A DNA stretch of 23,107 nucleotides, taken from NCBI GenBank assembly GCA_023246555.1, contig JAHFIC010000006.1:1-23107 (forward strand), in the 5' to 3' direction. The position numbers and the translations under genes are program-made. Position 1 is the first letter of the stretch. Each line of letters opens with the position of its first letter. The notes beneath the pieces are model-generated. The model had not been told where the DNA came from and did not search any database. It worked only from the letters and a program-made list of their open reading frames with translations. Source of the stretch: Candidatus Magasanikiibacteriota bacterium (GTDB lineage: Bacteria > Patescibacteriota > Patescibacteriia > Magasanikbacterales > UBA922). Below, piece by piece: positions 6,900 to 15,037 of the stretch.

Positions 6900-9455
6900 A
6901 TGCCACGTGGAATATCAAAAAGAGCAGCTGTCGTTGCTGTCGCTGTCTATATGTTCGCGGCACTGTTTTTTCTTATCACGGCCCCCGTGGTACGGGCGGA
7001 GAGCGTGACCGCAGACGATTTTGGCATTGAAGAACCAACGCTCTTGCCGACAAGCAATTTTTATTTCCTCAAGGATGTAACTCGCGGGATACAAAAGTTT
7101 TTTACGTTTAATCCCGTAAAAAAAATCGATCTCGAGCTGAAGTTTGCCGATGAAAAGATCTTAGAGGCAAAAAAAATCGTTGAAACTTCTCCCAACGCTG
7201 AAGCAGCCATCGGCAAGGCTATTGGAAACTACAGCGCATCTCAAGAAGAGCTGAAAGTCCGCCTGAAAAAACTTGAAGCAACCTCGCAAAATCCAAATAT
7301 TGACAAGCTTCTTGAAAAGATTGTTGATCGCGCGGTAAAGCATGAACAATTATTTTTCGAGCTGAAGCAACAGCTTGAGAATCATCCGGATGCTCAAAAA
7401 AATCTTGATACGACAAAAGAAACACTGGAGGATTTCGTTTCCAAAGCGGCCACGAAAGATACGATAAGCGGATTTGCTCAAAAACTTGGAGCAGCGTTTG
7501 GAAACAATTCCGTAGACGACGCGACAGTTGCGCAATTGCGCGAAGTCACTGATCGCCTGCTTCAAAAAGCGACAGTGGCAGTCGTTAAAAATACTCCGCC
7601 AGCGGCTAATCTCTGCAAAAGTCAGGAAGACGCGTTGTTTCAACTCAAAGATCAGTTTGCCGATAACGGCATTACCCAGCAGGAATTCCTTGTTCAAACA
7701 GAGAGAGCGCAAAAGGATCTCTTGACATGCTATTACCCTGCCCCGACGTTGCCAGCGTTCTTGGATGCGCAAGATGCATCATCAGAACCATCGGCATCTC
7801 CTCCTGAAAGGCCGACTTCGGTGCAACCAGCTTCGGAATACGAGGAGCCGTGCGATGTGTTTATGTCCCAATACAAGCAAAGACAAAGAGATTGGGAGCA
7901 CGGCTACGTGAGAGGGGCGATTGATGAAACTACCTATAAAAACGGAAAGGCAGAATTGGAAAAACAATACCAAGAATGCTGGAATAACATTCTTGATAAA
8001 TATTACGTTTCCCCGGAAACACTTAAAGCCATTCGTGAAGACCTTGAGAAACGACGCCACCCGCCTCCCTCCAAGCCGTGCGCGGATCTTTTTCAGGCCG
8101 CGGCGGAATTTAATAAAAAGTTCAAAGAGAATAAGCAGGCCAAGAATAAAGAATATGAAGAGTCTGTGGTTGAATATCGGAAAAAAAGGTATCGCCTTAT
8201 CCGTGAGGATGGATGTGAACTTTTGCCGATATCTCATATTACATCGTGCGAAGAATTGAAAAACCGGCGTACGCTATGGCAGGCTGACTGCGATTCAGGG
8301 GTTTATTCTGACGAGGCATGCACCGATGTCGGCAAAGTTCTGCATTCGCAAATTTCTCGGTATTGCCCGGAGATTTATCAAGAAGAAAGGGAACAGCATA
8401 GACAAGAATTGCAACAGCAAGGAGCGTCTCAAGAAAATTTGGCGCCGGAATCAGCTGGATTCAATCAATCGTTCATTCCGGCCCCGCTTATTCAACTCAC
8501 GCCGTCTGCTACTCCTCCCGCGCCGCCAACAGCAGCGGATATATTTAACATCGCTAGCGTCAAGGGGTATTCCAGCACACCTGTCCGGGGAGAAATTTGG
8601 CCATTGGCCATTCATGTTCGGGAACCGGACAATACCGCGGCTACGCCAAAAGATGGTTTCAGTGTTCAAGTCTATATTGTTATCCCGAAAGTAAAAACGC
8701 TTTTTGGCGGCAATGCTGAATTCAATGGCTCAACGTGGGATCTCACAGTCAATGTTCCAAAGGAAGACGGCTCGTATCGCTTGTCAGTGTACGCGTATTG
8801 CGGTTTGGAAAATTCTGCGTGCGAGAAATTGTACGGAAGAGCGCGTCAAGTTGAATGGAATTTTGATTTTACTTTTGGCACTCCTGTCGCAGTGCCGCCG
8901 CCTCCGACAAAAAAAGCGCCTGCGGGATCTTTGCCGGTAAAATCTTCGATGCCCGTCGCCCTATCCTGTGATGAACTGAATAACGCCCTCGGTAATTTAA
9001 AGGCGCAACATGTGGACGGAAAAATAACTCAAGAGGAATTGGACAGCAAGGCAAAGGTGTATCAGGATCAGTTATCGTCAGCGTGTTTCGTGCCAGAAGC
9101 ATCTCCGGCAGAGTCCGTAAAACCAGTTACATCTCTACGTTGTGACGAATTGAGTAAGCTGTTGCAAGATTTAAAGACGCAATATACCGAAGGCAAGATA
9201 GATGGAGGTGAGTTTAGCGCTCAAGTGAAACCCTATGAAGAGGAACAATCAGCAAATTGTTTTATCCCGGCGCCGATGTCTCCGAAGCCAGCAACATCTG
9301 CGCGTTGCGAGGAGCTGAATAACTTCTTGAAGGATCTAAAAATACAATACTCCGAAGGCAAGCTCAGCGAAGATGAAATGAATAGTCGAGCCAAACCGTA
9401 TCAAGACGAGCAGTCACTATCCTGCCAGACTACCGGCGGTGGCGAGCAAGGGTAA
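6900..9455 (+). CDS. Secreted DUF5667-like protein with Cys-bracketed helical repeats
   Basis: 851 residues. Residues 1-33 are a signal peptide (cleavage near VRA-ES). Residues 45-230 resemble DUF5667: LLPTSNFYFLKDVTRGIQKF, then FNPVKKIDLELKFADEKILEA, followed by long helices. Seven Cys-bracketed units follow: C239-C277, C318-C360, C394-C439, C450-C489, C690-C729, C748-C787, C803-C842. The last three are near copies of about 55-58 residues with C-[DE]-E-L, L-K-x-Q, G-K-[IL] and a closing Cys. Their inner part resembles a SHOCT hairpin. Residues 548-660 form a beta-rich, Ig-like domain. Pro-rich linkers separate the blocks. It is divergent from the other Cys-rich surface genes, so a joint envelope role is plausible. 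Function unknown. Confidence 0.85.
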   Translation: MPRGISKRAAVVAVAVYMFAALFFLITAPVVRAESVTADDFGIEEPTLLPTSNFYFLKDVTRGIQKFFTFNPVKKIDLELKFADEKILEAKKIVETSPNAEAAIGKAIGNYSASQEELKVRLKKLEATSQNPNIDKLLEKIVDRAVKHEQLFFELKQQLENHPDAQKNLDTTKETLEDFVSKAATKDTISGFAQKLGAAFGNNSVDDATVAQLREVTDRLLQKATVAVVKNTPPAANLCKSQEDALFQLKDQFADNGITQQEFLVQTERAQKDLLTCYYPAPTLPAFLDAQDASSEPSASPPERPTSVQPASEYEEPCDVFMSQYKQRQRDWEHGYVRGAIDETTYKNGKAELEKQYQECWNNILDKYYVSPETLKAIREDLEKRRHPPPSKPCADLFQAAAEFNKKFKENKQAKNKEYEESVVEYRKKRYRLIREDGCELLPISHITSCEELKNRRTLWQADCDSGVYSDEACTDVGKVLHSQISRYCPEIYQEEREQHRQELQQQGASQENLAPESAGFNQSFIPAPLIQLTPSATPPAPPTAADIFNIASVKGYSSTPVRGEIWPLAIHVREPDNTAATPKDGFSVQVYIVIPKVKTLFGGNAEFNGSTWDLTVNVPKEDGSYRLSVYAYCGLENSACEKLYGRARQVEWNFDFTFGTPVAVPPPPTKKAPAGSLPVKSSMPVALSCDELNNALGNLKAQHVDGKITQEELDSKAKVYQDQLSSACFVPEASPAESVKPVTSLRCDELSKLLQDLKTQYTEGKIDGGEFSAQVKPYEEEQSANCFIPAPMSPKPATSARCEELNNFLKDLKIQYSEGKLSEDEMNSRAKPYQDEQSLSCQTTGGGEQG
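8967..9425 (+). repeat. Three tandem Cys-bracketed repeats
   Basis: This encodes residues 690-842. The units C690-C729, C748-C787 and C803-C842 all have exactly 39 residues between first and last Cys. All share C-[DE]-E-L, a central L-K-x-Q, G-K-[IL], and an A/V-K-x-Y near the end. Spacers of 15-18 residues are Pro/Ser/Ala-rich. Confidence 0.8.
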
Positions 9456-9475
9456 GCGTGATCTACAGTGCCCTA

Positions 9476-9504
9476 TTGACAGGGATAAAGAAAGAAGGTA
9501 TTGT
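9476..9504 (+). promoter_or_regulatory. Near-consensus sigma-70 promoter before the ABC exporter leader
   Basis: A perfect TTGACA -35 (9476-9481), a 17-bp spacer and a TATTGT -10 (9499-9504) predict a start near 9510-9511. It is the closest match to consensus in the window and begins 21 bp after the stop of the 851-residue protein gene. Confidence 0.65.
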
Positions 9505-9509
9505 ACACC

Positions 9510-9773
9510 GTTCCTCACGAGGAACAGACCAAATCTATTATTTATGACTACGTCCATGCGCACAATTCAGGCCGCATTCCAGTCTGATCGGATGAACGAT
9601 CGGGTGGCTTTGCTTGGCCGAAAAAGCATCTCACACATTCCAGATGTCCCAAGGGTGACGTGTGCCCGGGGACAGCGCATTGCGGTGAACGATATCTTTA
9701 TTTTGTTTTATAGATAAATGATTTCTCCAGTTTTCACTTCAACGCTCTGTCCCACCCGGGACAGAGCGTTTTT
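9510..9773 (+). ncRNA. Structured leader RNA or independent small RNA upstream of the ABC exporter
   Basis: This stretch is framed by the TTGACA/TATTGT promoter and a perfect intrinsic terminator. Its 5' end can fold at once into a 6-bp hairpin (GTTCCT/AGGAAC, loop CACG, 9510-9525). A GGGACAG at 9669-9675 copies part of the terminator's 3' arm and can pair with CTGTCCC (9747-9753) in the 5' arm, which would disrupt the terminator. Two readings are possible: an attenuated leader controlling the exporter, or a free-standing RNA of about 265 nt. I do not see RNase P, tmRNA, 6S or SRP signatures. A 57-codon frame (9544-9717) lies inside, but has no SD. Confidence 0.45.
9741..9773 (+). terminator. 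Intrinsic terminator or attenuator just upstream of the exporter RBS
   Basis: The arms AACGCTCTGTCCC (9741-9753) and GGGACAGAGCGTT (9758-9770) pair perfectly over 13 bp with a 4-nt loop (ACCC), and the U tract runs to 9773. The ABC gene RBS begins only 5 nt later. Confidence 0.8.
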
Positions 9774-9777
9774 GCAT

Positions 9778-9783
9778 AGGAGA
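9778..9783 (+). promoter_or_regulatory. Shine-Dalgarno of the ABC exporter gene
   Basis: AGGAGA lies 4 nt before the ATG at 9788 (about 7 nt measured from the core). It is one of only two clear SDs in the window, and fixes the exporter start. Confidence 0.7.
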
Positions 9784-9787
9784 AACC

Positions 9788-11539
9788 ATGAACGCGGCAC
9801 TGATGTTCATTCGACAATTCACAACCCTCATGCGTCCAAGCGCGCGAGACATTGGCAAGGTCATCGTGACGGTCGTCATCTTTGAAGCGGCGAAAGTGAT
9901 TCCGTCGCTTTTGTCCATGCGGGTGATTGATGCGTTGTCTCACGGACAATCGGATCTGTTCCAAACAGTAATTTTCTTGGCCTTTGGCATCTTTGCCGCC
10001 AATGCGGTGGTTGCGGGCATCGATATGCTGGTCGATCGTCTGGTCACCCATCGACTGCTCTGGGCCGAGAAATATCTTCCAACCCAGGTCCAGAAGAAGC
10101 TCCTGTCGCTCTCGTTGGGGTATCACGAGCGCGAACAGACTGGGCAGAAAATCGCCAAGCTGGAACGCGGGACAGAAAAACTAACCGAGTTTTTGGCCGG
10201 TCTCTTGTACATGATGATCCCGATGTCGATGCAAGTTCTTTTTACCTTTGCGATCATGGTCTATCTCAAATGGCAGATCGCAATGGTTTTCGCGGCATCG
10301 ATTCCGGTGTTCGTGTTTATCACCTGGCGTCAGCATAGCCGGACATATGTGTGGCGCCATGAGCAGGAGGATCTGTACGAGCAGTCTTCAGGACAGCTGG
10401 GCGAATCAATCATCAATATCCAAACCGTACAGGCATTCGGGCAAGAAGCGCGTGAGGCAAGCGAGTACCAGGCATTTCGGGATAGAATCGAAGCGCTGGG
10501 ATTCTTGCGGGTGAAAGTCGCCACCCAAGCAGATTTTCTGCGCGCGGCATTTATCAATACCGCGCTTCTCATCATTTTGCTTCTGTCGGCGAAGCACACG
10601 GCAGACGGAAGTCTCTCGATTGGCACGGTCGTACTGTTTTTGTCGCTGTCAAGCATGGCTTATTCATCGCTCTCCTCATTGACGAAGATCATCGATCATA
10701 TGGTCGAAGCGGTCGAACCGCTCCAGCGCCTTATGGAACTTCTCGAGACGCCGATCGATATCGCCGTGCCGAAAGAATCGAAGCACCCGGCGACGTGGGA
10801 AGGACGCGTGACATTTGAAAATGTTTCTTTCGGTTATAACCAGCAGTCGCTAACCCTTCGAGATGTGTCGTCTGTCGCCGCTCCAGGCGAGACAGTTGCC
10901 TTGGTTGGGCCAAGCGGTGGTGGCAAATCCACGGTGGTGAAACTTCTTCTTCGATATTATGATCCAAGTTCTGGGTGTATTGTGGTGGACGGTGTGCCGA
11001 TTCACGACATGTCGCTGGCGGAGTACCGTCGTCGTATCGGTTATGTGGCGCAAGAAGTCGGGATCATGAGCGGGAGCATTTGGAAGAACATCACCTATGG
11101 CCGGCCGGACGCGACAAAAGAAGAAGTGACGCGTGTCGCACGGCTTGCGCGCGTTGACGAGTTTGTGGAACGTCTGCCCTTGGGATACGACACTCTTGTC
11201 GGCGAGCATGGGGTGAAGCTCTCCGGCGGACAGCGTCAACGACTCGGTATCGCTCGCGCGCTGCTGATGAAGCCGAGTATTCTGATTTTCGATGAAGCCA
11301 CCAGCAGTCTCGACGCGGAATCGGAGCGAGTGATACAAGCCGCACTCGAAGAAGTTTCGCAGACGACCACCACTATCGTCATTGCACATCGACTAGCGAC
11401 GATTGTAAAGGCCAATAAAATTTTGGTCTTGGATCGCGGGGTGGTCGTGGAAGAAGGAGATCACGACCGGCTGATGCGGAAAAACGGGTTGTATCACCGG
11501 TTGGTTGATCTTCAGCGGTTGGGGGAGGTTCGGGACTAA
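9788..11539 (+). CDS. ABC exporter half-transporter (TMD-NBD, MsbA/LmrA type)
   Basis: 583 residues, the usual size for a fused half-transporter that works as a homodimer or heterodimer in the inner membrane. Residues 1-315 are a type I exporter membrane domain with about six helices. The nucleotide-binding domain follows: Walker A GPSGGGKST (374-382), Q-loop Gln422, signature LSGGQ (478-482), Walker B ILIFDE (498-503), D-loop SLD (507-509) and H-loop His534 in IVIAHR. All catalytic residues are intact. Known relatives export lipids, drugs or lipid-linked glycans; the substrate cannot be read from sequence. It has its own promoter, structured leader and SD, and is closed by two terminators, so it is probably regulated separately from the glycan cluster downstream. 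Confidence 0.95.
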   Translation: MNAALMFIRQFTTLMRPSARDIGKVIVTVVIFEAAKVIPSLLSMRVIDALSHGQSDLFQTVIFLAFGIFAANAVVAGIDMLVDRLVTHRLLWAEKYLPTQVQKKLLSLSLGYHEREQTGQKIAKLERGTEKLTEFLAGLLYMMIPMSMQVLFTFAIMVYLKWQIAMVFAASIPVFVFITWRQHSRTYVWRHEQEDLYEQSSGQLGESIINIQTVQAFGQEAREASEYQAFRDRIEALGFLRVKVATQADFLRAAFINTALLIILLLSAKHTADGSLSIGTVVLFLSLSSMAYSSLSSLTKIIDHMVEAVEPLQRLMELLETPIDIAVPKESKHPATWEGRVTFENVSFGYNQQSLTLRDVSSVAAPGETVALVGPSGGGKSTVVKLLLRYYDPSSGCIVVDGVPIHDMSLAEYRRRIGYVAQEVGIMSGSIWKNITYGRPDATKEEVTRVARLARVDEFVERLPLGYDTLVGEHGVKLSGGQRQRLGIARALLMKPSILIFDEATSSLDAESERVIQAALEEVSQTTTTIVIAHRLATIVKANKILVLDRGVVVEEGDHDRLMRKNGLYHRLVDLQRLGEVRD

Positions 11540-11559
11540 GCTCATTGAAGATGAACATT

Positions 11560-11599
11560 GGCCGGGGTTGGTTTTTACCAGCTCCGGTCTTTTCTTTTT
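11560..11599 (+). terminator. Intrinsic terminator after the ABC exporter
   Basis: A 13-bp stem with three G-U pairs (11560-11572 with 11577-11589), a TTTT loop, and the tail TTTTCTTTTT. It lies 20 bp after the exporter stop. Confidence 0.8.
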
Positions 11600-11620
11600 C
11601 GCTTGTTCAAGCGTTTTTTT
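11600..11620 (+). terminator. Second tandem terminator
   Basis: CGCTT/AAGCG with a 4-nt loop (11600-11613), followed by seven Ts (11614-11620). It abuts the first terminator. Confidence 0.55.
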
Positions 11621-11622
11621 GG

Positions 11623-11652
11623 TTGACGCAAGAGGAAAATTGGTGGTACGAT
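11623..11652 (+). promoter_or_regulatory. Promoter of the glycan cluster
   Basis: TTGACG -35 (11623-11628), an 18-bp spacer, and an extended -10 TGG-TACGAT (-10 at 11647-11652). The -10 ends 9 nt before the ATG at 11662, predicting a leader of only about 2-4 nt. It follows directly on the tandem terminators, so it is the natural start of the cluster. Confidence 0.65.
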
Positions 11653-11661
11653 ACATTCATT

Positions 11662-12108
11662 ATGCACCCAGGTCAGGACTTGAAACAACTCGTTCGGGAA
11701 GTGCTTGAAGATGGGTACCTCATGAGTTTGGGCACGGTGGATGAGCAGGGGGTTTGGGTGAGCGATGTGATTTATGTTTTTGACGATGAGTTGAGTATCT
11801 ACTGGCTTTCGAGAGTGGATGCGCGCCATTCTGAAGCAATTGAGAAGAATCCGCAGGTGGCGGGAAGCATTACCACGAGCAAAAAAGAAGATGACGAGGC
11901 AGGGATTCAATTTGAGGGCGTGGCAGAGAAAATCGACGGCGACCTGCTCGAACTTGCGCGGGCGCATCGCCAAAAACGCGGTGACGCACTCCCAGAGCGG
12001 GAAGGTGAGATTTTGGAAGAGCGCGGTCAATCGTGGTATCGGCTCACTCCGACCAGGATCGAACTTATTTATGAATCGCTTTTTGGTAAAGAGCGTCAAC
12101 GAGTATGA
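11662..12108 (+). CDS. Pyridoxamine 5'-phosphate oxidase-fold protein, YhbP-like
   Basis: A 148-residue protein from the ATG at 11662; the frame is open upstream to 11545, but that part crosses the terminators and promoter. Length and layout match the small FMN-binding split-barrel family that includes E. coli YhbP (UPF0306): DGYLMSLGTVDEQGVWVSDVIYVFDD, then ARHSEAIEKNPQVAGSI, then GIQFEGVAEKI. Members are often annotated as PNPOx-family; flavin or heme binding and activity differ, so no reaction is assigned. It is the first gene after the cluster promoter. Its stop overlaps the next start (ATGA at 12105-12108), implying translational coupling to the GT4 gene. Whether it contributes to glycan synthesis is unclear. 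Confidence 0.8.
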   Translation: MHPGQDLKQLVREVLEDGYLMSLGTVDEQGVWVSDVIYVFDDELSIYWLSRVDARHSEAIEKNPQVAGSITTSKKEDDEAGIQFEGVAEKIDGDLLELARAHRQKRGDALPEREGEILEERGQSWYRLTPTRIELIYESLFGKERQRV

Positions 12109-13241
12109 GAAAGCTTATCTACATCGCGAACGCTCGGATGCCGACAGAGAAAGCGCACGGGATTCAGATTGCCAAGATGTGCGAGGCGTTTGCCGGGACT
12201 GGAGCCGAGGTGGATCTTATTTTGCCCTGGCGCGTCAATCGAATGAGCGGCGATCTTTTTCGCTATTACGGCGTGAAGAGGAGTTTTGCCGTGCGGCGGT
12301 TTTTTACATTGGACATGCTATGGCTGCCGTTTTTGAAACCACTGTGGTTTTTTCTTCAGACAGTTTCGTTTGTAAAAATCGTTTGGCTCGCATCACGCGT
12401 ACGGAGCCGGGAGTGGAGAGCATCGATCGTCTACACGCGTGAGCTTCTTGTTACAGCATTTCCACCTCGCGCAAAAGAGTTGATTTTTGAAATTCATCGG
12501 TTGCCAAAAAAAAATACATGGATTTGGCGTCGCGCGCTGGCTCGCGTCGATCGATTGGTCGTGATTTCCGATGGGCTTAAAGAGGATCTTTTGGCGTTCG
12601 GCGTCCAGCCAGAAAAAATTATGGTCGCGTTAGACGCGGTGGACCTAGCGCAATTTGACATTACGGTCTCGCAAAAAGAGGCGAGGGAAAAGCTCGACTT
12701 GCCGCTTGATCGCCAAATCGTCATGTATACCGGACATCTCTACGACTGGAAAGGCGCCGAGACGCTTCTTGCGGCGGCGTCGATGTGTCCGGACAAGCGC
12801 TTCATTTTTGTCGGCGGGACAAAAGAGGATAGAAAAGCGTTTGAAATAAAAGCGAAGGGAATGACACATGTATTGGTGCTCGGACACCGATCGCCCGACA
12901 TGATCCCGCTCTACCTCAAAGCCGCTGATATTTTAGTTATTCCCAATAGCGGGAAAGAGGTTGTTTCAGCGCGTTATACATCGCCCATGAAATTGTTTGA
13001 GTACATGGCGGCGCGCCGGCCGATTATCGCCTCTGATTTGCCTTCGATCCGCGAGACGTTGGACGACTCCACCGCGACATTTTTTGCGCCGGACAACGCC
13101 CAGTCGCTCACAAACGCCATTCAATTCGTATTCATGCACGCGGAAGAGTCGGCGCAAAAAGCCGACCGAGCGTTTGAAAAAGTAAAGGAGTGTACGTGGT
13201 CAAAACGAGCTCAGAAAATTTTACACTTATGTGCGGCATAG
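12105..13241 (+). CDS. GT4-family glycosyltransferase (GT-B fold)
   Basis: 378 residues. The N-terminal Rossmann half opens MRKLIYIANARMPTEKAHGIQIAKMCEAF, with the G-x-Q/H acceptor-site pattern of GT4 enzymes. A short hydrophobic patch (residues 70-97) suggests membrane association. The C-terminal half has MYTGHLYDWKG (207-216), a sugar-nucleotide-side region, and SPMKLFEYMAARRPIIASD (293-311), where E299 fits the second glutamate of the family's E-x7-E motif. These enzymes transfer a sugar from a nucleotide donor to a lipid-linked or polysaccharide acceptor on the cytoplasmic side. It overlaps the PPOX gene by 4 nt and the AsnB gene by 13 nt. Donor and acceptor are unknown. Confidence 0.9.
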   Translation: MRKLIYIANARMPTEKAHGIQIAKMCEAFAGTGAEVDLILPWRVNRMSGDLFRYYGVKRSFAVRRFFTLDMLWLPFLKPLWFFLQTVSFVKIVWLASRVRSREWRASIVYTRELLVTAFPPRAKELIFEIHRLPKKNTWIWRRALARVDRLVVISDGLKEDLLAFGVQPEKIMVALDAVDLAQFDITVSQKEAREKLDLPLDRQIVMYTGHLYDWKGAETLLAAASMCPDKRFIFVGGTKEDRKAFEIKAKGMTHVLVLGHRSPDMIPLYLKAADILVIPNSGKEVVSARYTSPMKLFEYMAARRPIIASDLPSIRETLDDSTATFFAPDNAQSLTNAIQFVFMHAEESAQKADRAFEKVKECTWSKRAQKILHLCAA

Positions 13242-15037
13242 CCGGGTACGTGGGAAAAGGCGGTAGAGATACGCTTCAAAAAATGACTGACGCGATGATT
13301 CATCGCGGACCGGATGATTCCGGATTTTTTGTGCAGGGCAATGTTGGGTTTGGTCATCGGCGGCTCTCGATTATTGACCTCTCGCCCCTGGGGCACCAAC
13401 CGATGCTGTCGCCGGACGGAAACATTGTGATTGTGTTCAATGGCGAGATTTATAACTTCCAAACCATTCGTCACGAGCTTGAACAAAAAGGTTATTCGTT
13501 CAAAAGCGGGAGCGACACGGAAGTGATTATCGCCGCCTACACTGAGTATGGCACCGGATGTTTTGAAAAATTCAACGGCATGTTTGCGATTGGATTATAT
13601 GATAAACCAAAGGATCGGCTGGTGTTGGCGCGCGATCGATTGGGCAAGAAGCCGCTCTATTGGTCCCTCATGGACAACACGTTTCTTTTTGGATCAGAGC
13701 TCAAATCGCTCATGCGGCACCCCAGTTTCCAAAAAGAGATTGATCCGGTATCTTTGCAAAAATATTTTGCGTACGATTATGTGCCCACGCCGCACACCAT
13801 ATTCAAGCAGACGTACAAATTGGAACCGGGGCACTATCTTGTCTATGAACATGGCGAAGTAAAAAAGGAGACTTTTTGGGATATCCATTTTGGCGAAAGA
13901 AAAGGGAATAAAAAAGCCATCCTCACCGAAATGGAAGAACGGCTGGAAAAAGCCGTGGTGTCACGGCTCGTCTCGGATGTGCCGCTTGGGGTTTTTCTTT
14001 CGGGCGGGCTCGATAGTTCGACGATTTGCTATTACGCGCAGAAAAACAGCTCGCGGCCGATGGAGACATTTAGTATCGCGTTTGAAGAAAAAAGTTTTGA
14101 TGAAAGTTCCTACGCGAGAAGCGTGGCGAAACTACTCGGCACAAATCATCACGAAGAACGACTGACCGCGAAAGATGCGCTTGATCTTATTCCGCGTATC
14201 GCGGAATTTCTTGACGAGCCGATGGCTGACTACTCTGTTATCCCAACCTATCTTTTGTCCAGATTTACAAAAAAACACGTCACCGTCGCCTTGGGTGGTG
14301 ATGGCGGAGACGAGCTATTTTTTGGGTATCCGACATTTCAGGCGGAGCGATTGTTTCCACTCCTCAAAGCGGGCACGCCGATTTTAAAGATCATGGAAAA
14401 GTTTTTGCCGGTATCGCAGACGCACTTCAACGCGCGCTTTAAGATTCATCAACTTCTCCAGGGGCTTGTTGTGCCAGAAAAATACCGCCATCACGCGTGG
14501 ATGGGGAATAGTGTGGAAGATATGAGCGTGTTTGAAGACATTGATCGGTATTGGGGAAACGTGAGGAGTGAGAATCAGTGGAACCGGTTGGTGTATCTCT
14601 ATATGAAGACCTACCTCATGGATCAAGTGCTCGTGAAGGTTGATCGGGCGAGTATGGCAGCATCTTTGGAAGTTCGAGCGCCGTTTTTGGACTACGAATT
14701 CGTTGATTTTGTGAGTTCACTCTCGTATACTCATAAAATCCACGGGCTCACGACAAAATATCTTTTGAAAGAGCTCATGAAAGACAAATTGCCGCGCGAG
14801 ATTGTGTATCGGAAAAAACAAGGATTTGGCGTGCCACTCTCATCATGGTTTGCCGGAGAACTCAAATCGTTTGTGCAGGAGACATTGGCGCCGAAAAAGA
14901 TCCGAACACATGGATTGTTCAATAGTGATATGACACAAAAACTCATTGCGGAACACATGAACAAAAAAGCTGATCACCGAAAAAAATTGTGGTCGCTGAT
15001 CGTGTTTCAGCGGTGGCACGATAAATGGATGGTATGA
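13229..15037 (+). CDS. asnB: Glutamine-dependent asparagine synthase-type amidotransferase
   Basis: 602 residues starting at ATG 13229, so that Cys2 (MCGIAGY) becomes the N-terminal nucleophile of the class II glutaminase domain; an upstream GTG at 13190 would bury it. The glutaminase half shows HRGPDDSGFF, GHRRLSIIDL, FNGEIYN and SGSDTE. The synthetase half has the PP-loop SGGLDSS (258-264) and GGDGGDELFFGYP. All key residues are intact. The family converts Asp to Asn with glutamine and ATP, but members inside polysaccharide clusters can amidate uronic acids instead. Its location, overlapping a GT4 gene by 13 nt and the GT fusion by 4 nt, makes a carbohydrate substrate plausible (inference). 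Confidence 0.93.
   Translation: MCGIAGYVGKGGRDTLQKMTDAMIHRGPDDSGFFVQGNVGFGHRRLSIIDLSPLGHQPMLSPDGNIVIVFNGEIYNFQTIRHELEQKGYSFKSGSDTEVIIAAYTEYGTGCFEKFNGMFAIGLYDKPKDRLVLARDRLGKKPLYWSLMDNTFLFGSELKSLMRHPSFQKEIDPVSLQKYFAYDYVPTPHTIFKQTYKLEPGHYLVYEHGEVKKETFWDIHFGERKGNKKAILTEMEERLEKAVVSRLVSDVPLGVFLSGGLDSSTICYYAQKNSSRPMETFSIAFEEKSFDESSYARSVAKLLGTNHHEERLTAKDALDLIPRIAEFLDEPMADYSVIPTYLLSRFTKKHVTVALGGDGGDELFFGYPTFQAERLFPLLKAGTPILKIMEKFLPVSQTHFNARFKIHQLLQGLVVPEKYRHHAWMGNSVEDMSVFEDIDRYWGNVRSENQWNRLVYLYMKTYLMDQVLVKVDRASMAASLEVRAPFLDYEFVDFVSSLSYTHKIHGLTTKYLLKELMKDKLPREIVYRKKQGFGVPLSSWFAGELKSFVQETLAPKKIRTHGLFNSDMTQKLIAEHMNKKADHRKKLWSLIVFQRWHDKWMV

Noticed and set aside
9544..9717. 57-codon frame in the exporter leader as a real protein gene
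   Set aside because: No SD, no recognisable domain and no hydrophobic or structural pattern. It is kept only as a possible leader ORF in the attenuator idea.
13190..13228. GTG at 13190 as the AsnB start
   Set aside because: It would add 13 residues before the Cys that must become N-terminal for glutaminase activity.
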